Shown: positions 6,805 through 15,800 of the stretch, piece after piece
Layout: each line of letters starts with the position of its first letter
How positions within the stretch are numbered: position 1 is the first letter of the stretch
DNA from: an uncultured Clostridia bacterium
GTDB taxonomy: Bacteria > Bacillota > Clostridia > Christensenellales > Borkfalkiaceae
Assembly: GCA_947627125.1 (NCBI GenBank)
Contig: CANQUY010000014.1
Span: 1 to 19,568, forward strand
Direction of reading: 5' to 3'
Length of the DNA: 19,568 bases
Program-made: the position numbers and the translations under genes
The notes under the pieces: model-generated
Database searches by the model: none
Seen by the model: only the letters and a program-made list of their open reading frames with translations
What the model was told of the DNA's origin: nothing

Positions 6805-9800
6805 ATGGCAACTCTCGGAAGAACTACGGATTTGGAAGCGCTTGCGTTGTTGAACGTCTTTCAGTTGGAAAGCAATGACTTTGAACGCTCCATGGATCCC
6901 CTGCATAGGAAACAGACCGGCAGCTACTATACTTCGCTCGAACTCACCAATATTATGATGTCTGACTTAGTATATAGTCTTGACAAGGCTGCCCGAAATC
7001 GTCTTTATGCAAAACGTTTCTTTGAACCCTGCGTTGGAACGGGAAATTTTGTTTTTGCCTACCTAAATGTGTGCAGAACTCTATCCTTCACACAGGCTCA
7101 ATACAGACAATTATTGAATAATATTTATGCTTGCGATATCAATGCATCCGCCATTGAATTATATAAAAAAAATCTCTCCCGTTTAGCTAAACAATGGTTC
7201 GGTATTGAGCTTGGAAAAGATTATTTCGACACTCATATCGGCGGCGGACTGATATTTAATGTAGACAATCCTTCTCCAACATATATCCCTGTAACATCAA
7301 TTTTCCCCGAAAGCGTAATTTGTCAAGGATTCGATATTATCGCCACGAATCCGCCCTATAAAAATCTAAAAGTAGAACGCGGGCATTATAAAAGCGATGC
7401 GGAATATAGCAGCGACAAAGGTAAATACGACATAATTACACGGTTGGCTACTAAGCGTTATCAGTTTTCCGCTTCGGGTATAATCAATCTTTATAAACTT
7501 TTTACGGAGGAAATCTTAACACAATATTTAGCGTCGGATGGGATCTGCTCATTGCTGATACCCGCATCCATTCTGACTGACAAGACCTGCGGTAAATTAA
7601 GGACTTATATCTTGACCAAATGCGGTTTGAGATCCATCCGTTTGATAGCAGAAAATAATGCTTACATTGATGCATCCCAAGCTTTATGTGCTTTGTTGAT
7701 ACACATGGGAAAAGCCACGTCCGATATCTATGTCGATGGGATGCTCAATGGTCGCAAAATCAAGGGCGCAACAATTGATGTAAATAATATCATTGACCCT
7801 GATACGGATAACTCCGTTCTCGTTTTGACCGAAAACGAATATGCTATCCGCAACCGCATGAGAACATTCCCCAAAATCAAGGATATTCCTTATATTAAAA
7901 ATTTGCGTGGCGAATTGGACCTTACTCTCAATGGGGACAAAATTTCTACGAGTCCTACGCCTTTTCAATTGGTAAGAGGGCGCAACATTGGATATTACAA
8001 ATTAGTTGACATTTCACCGAAAGAGTATGCACTGGGATCGTTTGTTTCTTCCACGGCAAAGAAGAAGTATATACAGCATTCTCGCCTCGTATGCCAACAA
8101 ATCGCCAACATGGCAAAAAAGAGAAGAGTTTCTTTTGCTCTTGCCCCCGCTAACGTGGTGTTGGGCAACAGCTGTAATTTCATATACATAGAGGATAATG
8201 CCGACGGCATAGATGAATATTTTCTTCTCGGCGTTCTCAATTCGTCACTTATTGATTGGTTTTTTAAGCTCACAAGCAGCAATAATCATATCAATAACTA
8301 TGAGATCGATAATTTCCCCATTCCTATTCACAGCCCGTACAAAGAACAAATCGCTTCACTTGTACAGAGCTATTTAAAGGAAGCCGACAGCTCTCTTTTG
8401 CAAAAAATTGAGCAGTTAGTGTATAAATCCTATCACTTGGAGGAAAACAGATCCATATCGCCTGACCGTATGGAAACCTCATACAGCGTTCCATATAGCG
8501 TAAGTCTGTGGGCCGATTTGAAAAACCTAATAAACAATATATCGCTTTCAGAATGCGAAGCGATCCTCGACGACCGCGCATCCATAAAGGATATATGTTT
8601 TCAAAAGAAACTTCTCCTCTCCCCTTTTGAAATGAAGGTTTTGGGCGAGATCGAAAAAAAATACAGGAAACTTAAGCAGGGACAAATTTTGAATCATACC
8701 ACATTCAAATTAAGCGCTTTGGATTTGGAAATGATTGCACCTATCCCGCAAGGAGGCAATTGGGAAGATATCCCGCTTGCGACACGTGAAAAGTCAAGAC
8801 GTCTTGTCCGCATTACTGAAACGGGTGGGCGCACAACCTTGTATGGCCGGATCGATTACACAAAACCCGCCTATACCATTACAACTTATTTTAATAGACC
8901 CGGCAATGGCACGTATGTACATCCCGTCCATGATAGAGTTATCAGCGTAAGGGAAGCCGCACGATTCCAAACATTTCCCGATTCATACTTTTTTTGCGGC
9001 AATAAGGCAGACATGCTTAACCAAATCGGCAACGCCGTTCCTGTCCTTTTGGCATATAATATTGCAAGATCCATAAAGGAAAAAATCGGATGCACCACGT
9101 CTGTTGACTTATTCTCCGGGGCAGGAGGGATGACTTATGGGTTCAAATTGGCCGGCATACACGCAGCGATCGCAACCGACATCTCAGAAAGCGCCTGCCT
9201 CACTTTAAAAGTCAACTCCCCGGAAATTCCCGTCTTATGCGGTGATATAACGAAGGAAGAAATTAAAAACTCCATTATTACAAGAGGGATAAGCTGCGGA
9301 GCAGATATTATTTGCGGCGGTCCGCCTTGCCAAGGATTTTCATTGGCAGGCTTTAGGGATAAAAACGATCCAAGGAATCAGCTTTTCCGCCACTTTGTAG
9401 ACGTTGTATCAAAGGTAAAACCAAAGGTTATTGTGTTCGAAAACGTGGAGGGCATTTTGAGCTATGAGAATGGCGCGACGTATCGGGAGATCATAGAACT
9501 CTTTTCCGAACTCGGTTACGATACAGAGGGACGCAAATTATCGGCCCATGAGTACGGGGTCCCTCAAAAAAGAAAGCGTGTGATCATTCTTTGCACCCGA
9601 AAAGATTTAGGGATAAAGCCCGATACCCTATATCCTCATCCAACCACTTTGTCAGATGAAAGTCAAATCAGCGCATATGACGCCATATTTGATTTGGAAT
9701 CCATCCCTTGCGGAGAAGCGGCGCTTTATAGGGAAGGGTATTCTTCTGCACTGATAAAATACCTTCGCGGAGAAATAGATGCAGAACAATACGAAACTTT

Positions 9801-9813
9801 GGTCAAAAAGTAA
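6805..9813 (+). CDS. Bifunctional DNA methyltransferase: adenine-N6 domain fused to circularly permuted cytosine-C5 domain
   Basis: A 1002-residue protective methylase. Residues 1-~600 form an Eco57I/Alw26I-type N6-adenine methyltransferase: GSYYTS at 39-44, SAM motif FFEPCVGTGNF at 72-82, catalytic NPPY at 182-185, and a recognition-type segment near 470-510. Residues ~639-1002 are a C5-cytosine methyltransferase in unusual order. IPQGGNW, VREAARFQTFPDSY (motif IX) and IGNAVP (motif X, 741-746) come first; then DLFSGAGG (motif I, 768-775), PPCQGF with catalytic C842, ENV (879-881) and QKRKR (921-925). The C-terminus stops within what would be the target-recognition region. Alw26I-type sites are asymmetric, and the family is known to methylate adenine on one strand and cytosine on the other; here one polypeptide can do both. 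ATG at 6805 follows AGGAGG. It is divergent from the C-R operon. Confidence 0.93.
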   Translation: MATLGRTTDLEALALLNVFQLESNDFERSMDPLHRKQTGSYYTSLELTNIMMSDLVYSLDKAARNRLYAKRFFEPCVGTGNFVFAYLNVCRTLSFTQAQYRQLLNNIYACDINASAIELYKKNLSRLAKQWFGIELGKDYFDTHIGGGLIFNVDNPSPTYIPVTSIFPESVICQGFDIIATNPPYKNLKVERGHYKSDAEYSSDKGKYDIITRLATKRYQFSASGIINLYKLFTEEILTQYLASDGICSLLIPASILTDKTCGKLRTYILTKCGLRSIRLIAENNAYIDASQALCALLIHMGKATSDIYVDGMLNGRKIKGATIDVNNIIDPDTDNSVLVLTENEYAIRNRMRTFPKIKDIPYIKNLRGELDLTLNGDKISTSPTPFQLVRGRNIGYYKLVDISPKEYALGSFVSSTAKKKYIQHSRLVCQQIANMAKKRRVSFALAPANVVLGNSCNFIYIEDNADGIDEYFLLGVLNSSLIDWFFKLTSSNNHINNYEIDNFPIPIHSPYKEQIASLVQSYLKEADSSLLQKIEQLVYKSYHLEENRSISPDRMETSYSVPYSVSLWADLKNLINNISLSECEAILDDRASIKDICFQKKLLLSPFEMKVLGEIEKKYRKLKQGQILNHTTFKLSALDLEMIAPIPQGGNWEDIPLATREKSRRLVRITETGGRTTLYGRIDYTKPAYTITTYFNRPGNGTYVHPVHDRVISVREAARFQTFPDSYFFCGNKADMLNQIGNAVPVLLAYNIARSIKEKIGCTTSVDLFSGAGGMTYGFKLAGIHAAIATDISESACLTLKVNSPEIPVLCGDITKEEIKNSIITRGISCGADIICGGPPCQGFSLAGFRDKNDPRNQLFRHFVDVVSKVKPKVIVFENVEGILSYENGATYREIIELFSELGYDTEGRKLSAHEYGVPQKRKRVIILCTRKDLGIKPDTLYPHPTTLSDESQISAYDAIFDLESIPCGEAALYREGYSSALIKYLRGEIDAEQYETLVKK

Positions 9814-9848
9814 CTCAGAGTTTTTAATGCCCTCAGCCAATAGCCCCG

Positions 9849-10103
9849 TTATTCTTCGCTCGCGCCGCAATCGGTACACTTCCCGTGGACAAAATTATGC
9901 CCCAACATTGGCGTATCTTCACTCACAACATAACCGCATACCGTACAAACTTTTTGCCTCTTGCCGCCCTGCTCGCAAGTCGCCGACTTCGTTATTTCCC
10001 ACGGACTAAAGCTATGCTCGTGTTGGCCTTGGCACGCTGCAATAGACAAAATTGACAAAATGCCGACCATGAAAACTGAAAATATAGCGACGATCCTTTT
10101 CAT
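9849..10103 (-). CDS. Small Cys-rich lipoprotein
   Basis: An 84-residue protein with a type II signal peptide: basic MKR, a hydrophobic core and a lipobox SIAAC with lipidated C24. The mature part carries two Cys pairs, CTVCGY and CTDCGA, plus HSFSPWEITKSATC and GHNF segments. This resembles the short Cys/His modules, probably zinc-binding, that recur in surface proteins of gut Firmicutes. It should sit on the outer face of the cytoplasmic membrane. It starts 16 bases after the SUKH gene stop, with a GAGGG ribosome binding site, so it is the last gene of the toxin operon. It could be a second, surface-located protective or accessory protein, but nothing in the sequence proves this. Confidence 0.8.
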   Translation of the reverse strand: MKRIVAIFSVFMVGILSILSIAACQGQHEHSFSPWEITKSATCEQGGKRQKVCTVCGYVVSEDTPMLGHNFVHGKCTDCGASEE

Positions 10104-10119
10104 ATTGCATAACCCTCAA

Positions 10120-10704
10120 CTAAAATAAATCATATGTAAGATGGTATAAGACGGGATATTTTTTATATTTCCCGTTCGGATGCACTTTTCTGCCCGTCAA
10201 ATCGTATTCTGCCATTAAGCCATAAAAGAAGTGCGAAAACCATTCGCCGAAATCCTCATACACTCTTAAAATCTTTCTTTTGCCGCTCTCAACTGTATAG
10301 ATCTTTGTCAATTCATCTTTTCGGAACGCAAATAAATACTTCCCGCCCAAGGACGCAAAAAAGACATATCGTTCATCTTGGAACGAGGACTGTGCGTTCA
10401 GATTTTCCCTGACAATATCGTAAGGTTCATACACATCTTCCGTATACTGCTGGAGCCCATAGATGCTTAAACTCGAAAAGAAGAGCCGACATCCATTGTA
10501 TTTTTCATAAAACTTTTTCAGCCCATCGGGCAGTTCGCAACCGAATTCGCGGAAAACCGTCTTATTTATCTGCTCGCTTTGAGGAAAAAAAAGAAGATTG
10601 AATAATGCTTTCTCCGAGATGAAGGGAAGATGCAGCTGATAAACATAGTGTTCCTGAGCGCTGAATTCCCCCCACTTTTTTTGAAGTTCTTGCTCTATAT
10701 CCAT
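10120..10704 (-). CDS. SUKH (SMI1/KNR4) family immunity protein
   Basis: This 194-residue cytosolic protein has the pattern of the SMI1/KNR4 (SUKH) superfamily: a conserved acidic/hydrophobic N-terminal region, a central LPDGLKKFYEKYNG motif, then beta-rich FFASLGGKYLFAFRKDE and a C-terminal helical region (RVYEDFGEWFSHFFYGLM). SUKH proteins are the most widespread immunity proteins of bacterial polymorphic toxins and often pair with HNH-fold nuclease toxins, exactly as here. The ATG at 10704 has GGAGGT at good spacing, 28 bases after the toxin stop codon. It is therefore expected to bind and block the nuclease domain of the upstream gene in the producing cell. The subfamily within SUKH cannot be settled by eye. 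Confidence 0.82.
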   Translation of the reverse strand: MDIEQELQKKWGEFSAQEHYVYQLHLPFISEKALFNLLFFPQSEQINKTVFREFGCELPDGLKKFYEKYNGCRLFFSSLSIYGLQQYTEDVYEPYDIVRENLNAQSSFQDERYVFFASLGGKYLFAFRKDELTKIYTVESGKRKILRVYEDFGEWFSHFFYGLMAEYDLTGRKVHPNGKYKKYPVLYHLTYDLF

Positions 10705-10732
10705 TGCAAATTACCTCCGATGCAACAATTTA

Positions 10733-12862
10733 TCATATTACCCCTAACGCCGGCAGTATTTTACTGACCCATGGCGCCAAATCAAGAACTCTTGGTATAG
10801 TTGCGGCAAGAGAGTCGCCCACTTCATGCACCCAGACATGATCGGCTTTTGATAAAAACACGATATTGCTCCCGTCGGATATGAAACTTTCCCTTGCCGT
10901 ACCGACCAATTCGTTGACGGGAACAATATGATGCCCTTCATATCCTTTTATCTTGCCGGTATCCAACAATTCCTTTATTTGATCCGGCGTCCAATTATAC
11001 TTGGAAGTCCCCTTACTTACATTTTCAACTTCCGTTTTCCATGCTTCTTTTACGGCCTTGTTCCTCTTACTTTGCATTGTTGTACATTCATTATGGACAA
11101 GGATCTCGTCATCTCCCACATAATAGGTATGATTTTCGTCCACGGTGAAATTATATACTTTAACACCATCGGGGTATTCTATCCGCGAGGTCTCATCGAC
11201 CGTCATTAAGATCCCCTCGGAATTGATCACGCGATCTCCAACCGCCAAAGAACCCGCCGCGACCCATCCTTTGTATTCGGGAGAATAGAACGGATGATTC
11301 CGGGTTGTTTCTATGCTGTCATCGCCGATCGTCAATTCTACCGTTTCGTAGACCTCTTTGCAAAAAACATCCGTAACCGGTTGGAGCGAGTTCTGCATGC
11401 TTGTTTCATCGCACGAGAGAACATGATCTCCCGCAGAAATATTCTCTATGGGCTTAGAAACTCCATACCCGATCGCTATCGGCGTTCCCGCAACAAAACA
11501 GGCCGACGGTTTGATGGCTCCCGTAAGCAGACCGACCGATCCGACTGCCGCGCCTATCATAAACCCATTGGCAAAGGAGTCCAACCCCTTATATGAAGCG
11601 TGTTTGATGGCGTCGGTAAGCGATTCCCCGCGTATGAGGCCCGTTACCGTTTCGATCGCCAACGTGCCGATCGCAGAAGTCAAGGCATAGCTTATCGCCA
11701 CCTTGCTGATCGTAAGCAGGGCGCAGCCGAAGGAGGCGCCGCCCGTGACGGGAGCAAGGATCGCGCCCACGAGGATGATGCCGCTCCCGATCCCCATTTT
11801 GATCAAGAAAGATTTCCAATTATAACCTGTTTCTTGGGAGATCACCTGCGCGCGTTCAAATCCGGAACCGTTATAATTCAGCGCAGTTCCCGCTCCGAAT
11901 TCAGCGATCAAATCATCGACGCGATATCCGAAGAACGTGTCTTCTTCCGTACTCGATAAATATGCCCGGATGCTTTCAGGGGAAATATAAACGATATTGT
12001 ATTCGAGGACTTGATATCCGTTTTGCAACTGTTCATCCGATAGTTCTTTCAGCTCCTCTTCAAGTTTCTGATAATCTTCTTCCTTAAATAAACCCGTTCC
12101 CGAATGGCCCTGATATTCCCCGAAAATCGATTCGTCGTAAATATACTGCTTTTTGTCATAATCATATAAGCTGCCGAGTTGCAGATCATAATTTTCTTTC
12201 AAATTATCGTGTATTTCATATACGACCTGCATCGGGCTTTGCTGATAATAAACGATATATTTGTCTTGGTATATAAAATGATACGACGAGATATTTTCGT
12301 AATTATATGTAACGATCTTCCAAATTTCATCTTCGCCTGCATCATCCTCCGAGGCATCTTCGACAACGATCATCCCCTCTTCTTTGAAGGGATCGTAGTG
12401 AAGATCGTCCATGTTGGATTTGATCTCGACAAATCCAACACTCTTCATGCCGGAATCCTGCGTAAAAAGAGGCATCTCAGGGTCCTCATAATAGATACCC
12501 AGGGCCGAATAATTGTCATCCTCGATCGTCATTGCCACGCCTGTGCCGCAGTGAAAACCCGCTTCTTCCAAGTCCATTGCAACGGAACTATACACCAACG
12601 ATTCTATGTTATCGATCGTCCCCTGATCGATTTCGGATTGGATATCGTCTTCCTTGCCGCCTTCGCCGATTTCCGTTATATGGATATCGGGCGTATAATC
12701 TTCATTCCATTTGAAGTCGTCGCCCTGTTTGACGTCGGGCCAAAAACCATTCGGACTCGGCGTCTTTACGGAGCCGTTGCCATGATCTGTGCAAGAGCAG
12801 CACATGACCGCCATTATAAGCGCCAATAATATCGGTATAAATTGATTGATCTTTTTCATCAT
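10733..12862 (-). CDS. Polymorphic toxin: lipoprotein-type N-terminus, Hint autoprocessing domain, C-terminal HNH/GHH nuclease
   Basis: A 709-residue modular toxin. It starts with a signal peptide ending in VMCCSC, where C24 may be lipidated. Residues ~25-340 are an acidic extracytoplasmic domain that I do not recognise. A Gly/Ala-rich hydrophobic region (~345-450) precedes a Hint domain at 455-592: nucleophile C455 in CFVAGTPI, TTRNHPF near 518-524, and terminal VHN at 589-591. The last ~117 residues are a nuclease-like domain with GHHIVPV (H644, H645), NIVFL (N666) and HVWVHE (H675, H679), an HNH/GHH pattern. Hint domains cleave at their C-terminus, which would free the nuclease. The start overlaps the stop of the surface-protein gene (ATGATGA); either of two adjacent ATGs may be used. 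The SUKH immunity gene follows. Confidence 0.88.
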   Translation of the reverse strand: MMKKINQFIPILLALIMAVMCCSCTDHGNGSVKTPSPNGFWPDVKQGDDFKWNEDYTPDIHITEIGEGGKEDDIQSEIDQGTIDNIESLVYSSVAMDLEEAGFHCGTGVAMTIEDDNYSALGIYYEDPEMPLFTQDSGMKSVGFVEIKSNMDDLHYDPFKEEGMIVVEDASEDDAGEDEIWKIVTYNYENISSYHFIYQDKYIVYYQQSPMQVVYEIHDNLKENYDLQLGSLYDYDKKQYIYDESIFGEYQGHSGTGLFKEEDYQKLEEELKELSDEQLQNGYQVLEYNIVYISPESIRAYLSSTEEDTFFGYRVDDLIAEFGAGTALNYNGSGFERAQVISQETGYNWKSFLIKMGIGSGIILVGAILAPVTGGASFGCALLTISKVAISYALTSAIGTLAIETVTGLIRGESLTDAIKHASYKGLDSFANGFMIGAAVGSVGLLTGAIKPSACFVAGTPIAIGYGVSKPIENISAGDHVLSCDETSMQNSLQPVTDVFCKEVYETVELTIGDDSIETTRNHPFYSPEYKGWVAAGSLAVGDRVINSEGILMTVDETSRIEYPDGVKVYNFTVDENHTYYVGDDEILVHNECTTMQSKRNKAVKEAWKTEVENVSKGTSKYNWTPDQIKELLDTGKIKGYEGHHIVPVNELVGTARESFISDGSNIVFLSKADHVWVHEVGDSLAATIPRVLDLAPWVSKILPALGVI

Positions 12863-15800
12863 AATACCTCTTCTATGAAGAATTCAATCAGTAATTCTGC
12901 TGCAAATGTAACTAACACAGCCCCGCCGCTTATCAATAATATCCACCAGCTCAGCCAAGGCAAGAAAATCAGCAAACATACCGTAGAGGCTGCTGCGACG
13001 GCGATCATTAAAATGATGCAAAGCGCGATGACCCAGCCGTCTATCACATCATGATAGAATTTCAAGCCGATGATGATGGAGGCGATCACGGTCAAAATCA
13101 ACGCGCATAGAGAAATAATAAGGATTTCCAACCACGGCAGAGCAAGACTTTGTTCATGCAGGTCGCCCAAACGATCGATCTCCTCTATTGCGATCCGAAC
13201 TTCTTCCGCAGAAGGATCCAACGAGTACAAGATCGCCAAGCCGCGATCGTATGTATTCTTGAATTCATCAAGTTCCTCTTCGCTGAATCCGCTCACGTCA
13301 AGATCCGCTATCCGTTGCAGCGCTTCGTTCAGCCTTGCCTTATCCTCACGTTTTATGAGAGCGGCTCTTTTGCTTTGCAGGACAGAAATTTGCAGGTCTA
13401 TCTGTTCCTGGGTATACCGGTCCACGGTATTGAATGTGTTATATGCATCGAGCAATGCAAGAATTTCGGCCTTCTCGTAGAGCATATAAGGGATCTCGGA
13501 AATTTCCTTTAAGAGCTCGTCGAGAGCGGTCCTGTCGCCGCACCGTTCAAGACCGCTGATATTATCCAGCAATAAAGCGCACCAGATATCAACTTCCGTT
13601 TGGGTACAATTTTGACTTTTATATGCAACAACGGCCTGATCGTAATTATCTTTCAGCTTCTTTATGGTAGCCGTTGTATACTTACTCGGATCTATCGCTG
13701 CGATCTGTTTCAAAACGTTCAAAAATTGCGTTTGGTCTGTGATGGGGATCAGCGCCGATATCTTTGATTGCAGAGCGGACACAACTGCATTGATCTCTTC
13801 TTGGGAAGCGTTCGCATCCAAATATACCTTATACGCCGCGTTATAAGCGTCATTCAAAGCCTCAACGCTCAAGGGAGTAAATTTACTGCAATCAACTGCT
13901 TCGGCTTGCGAAAGAGCGGTCTTCAGATTATCCTTCTTCCCTATGGGAATAAGATTTGCATAGGCGCTTCGGTAGTCGTCCGTTACGCTCTTTATGTGTA
14001 ATAAGCTTTCGCCGGATGCGTTTTCGATCACCGAAAGCGCGGCTTGATAGGCGGTCTTGAGCCTGTCATAGCTCTCGGCCGTATAAAGTTCCGCGGTCAC
14101 AGACGCAAAGCTCTTTATTTCGGCCTTCAACTGTTCTATAAAAATATCTCTTTCACTCGCTGTCCCTTGGTCTTCCGATGCCCGATCGTTCAAAAACAAA
14201 TCATTATATAATTCGGAATATGTGAGTACATTTTTAGACATCAAATCAGATAGCATGCCGCCGCCTGAGAGTTTCAGACGGACTTTCAGCAAATGGGACG
14301 TTCGATCGACGAACGTTATCTCATACTCGCCCTTTTTGTAGAGGCCCAAACCTCCCATTTCCGAAACAAGACATTTAAGCTCGAATGTATATACCTCCGG
14401 CGCCTTGATCGTAACGATCGCCTGATCGTCATACGGATCTATGACTTCATCGAATATCAGCGAATCCGCGCTCAATTCGATCATGCCGTTTTTATATTTA
14501 TCGAGGCTTAAGGAAAGCTTTTCTACCGATTCGCCCGTCCGGATCGTCACCTTTGCAACGGATCGGTTTTCTTGTACAAAATACGCATCGTATGTTCTCG
14601 TTAAATCGTACAAATTCGTTTCGGTGATGATATAGCGCGAAGTCACGGAGAGCTGTTCGGATACATTCTTGCCGAACTCGATGGGAATCGTTTCGCCATT
14701 CTCGCAACAATAGGCTTCCACCTTAACGACGTCGTAATCATCGACTTTTATAAATTGAAAATCATTCAAATAGCGGGCATCTGACATTTTTGCCCGTTCT
14801 TCTTCGTTGGGGAAAACCTTGATGCTGTCCGCTTCGTTGATGGATTCAAGCTGCGTGAGCAGATCGTCCTCAAATGTTCTGTACGTAAACTCGTCTGTCG
14901 GATTAAAATAATTGACCTCTACGTTTTGTTCGGCATAATAATTGAGCGCCTCGGTCAATGCAATGTTGTCGATATACTTGATCTTGGTGTTGGGATTTTC
15001 CATTGATTTATAATAAGTACCATCGGAAGTCTTTTCAACAAAGCGTTTTTCTATGTCGTACGCATATTTGAATGCTTCGTCATACGAATCAAGAGAGAAG
15101 CAAACAAAAATGTACCCGCCTGCGGTCATGTGATACGCGACCTCATAATGCTTTGTTTGTAGATCCATCAGCCTTCCCGAATACCGTAAATTATGGAAAT
15201 TCACATAGGGGAGCGCATCCTCGTCAATGATATTGAACTTGAATTCATATTTAATAAGGGAGCCTGCATTGCTCAGCCCCACCGACAATGCGACCTCGTA
15301 AACGCCTGCTTTGAGGGAATACAACTGTTCCTCTCCGCCGCTTCCGTTAAACTCAAAGATAACGTTTCCGCTTTCGGCGTCTCTGACCTCCCCCCTTATG
15401 GACGGAACATACTCGCTGATTTTTTTGATTTTTAAGAATGCGCCTCTCGCGTAACTCGGATGATCCAAGTATCGAAACACGCGCTGCCCTTGCACAACGT
15501 TGCCGTCGAAATAAGTATGATATCCCCTGTCATCCCCTTTGCCGAAAACGTAAATTTTCTGCGTGATACTTGTTCCGAGCTTGCTTGTACTCGTAACGGT
15601 ATAGAGTCCCTCCTCTGTAAAAGTTGCCCCATCTTCCGCATTTACTGGGGTTTCTCCGTTTTTGGAAACTTCCACAAGATATGTTGTGCCGAGCTTATCT
15701 ACGGAGAATCCTTTGGTCGTAACGGCGCCGTCTGTCAGCGTTTCGCCCCTGGTCAATTCTTCTATCGTATATTCATCCGTTTCTATACTGCCGACGTCCG

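Noticed and set aside
9805..9826. Small palindrome AACTCAGAGTT with flanking A and T runs between the convergent methylase and lipoprotein genes, considered as a bidirectional terminator
   Set aside because: The stem would be only about 4 bp around a 3-base loop, too weak to call.
12179..12829. 216-codon plus-strand open frame inside the toxin gene
   Set aside because: It is antisense to the clearly coding toxin gene, with hydrophobic and His/Arg/Ile-rich composition typical of a mirror frame and no ribosome binding site evidence.
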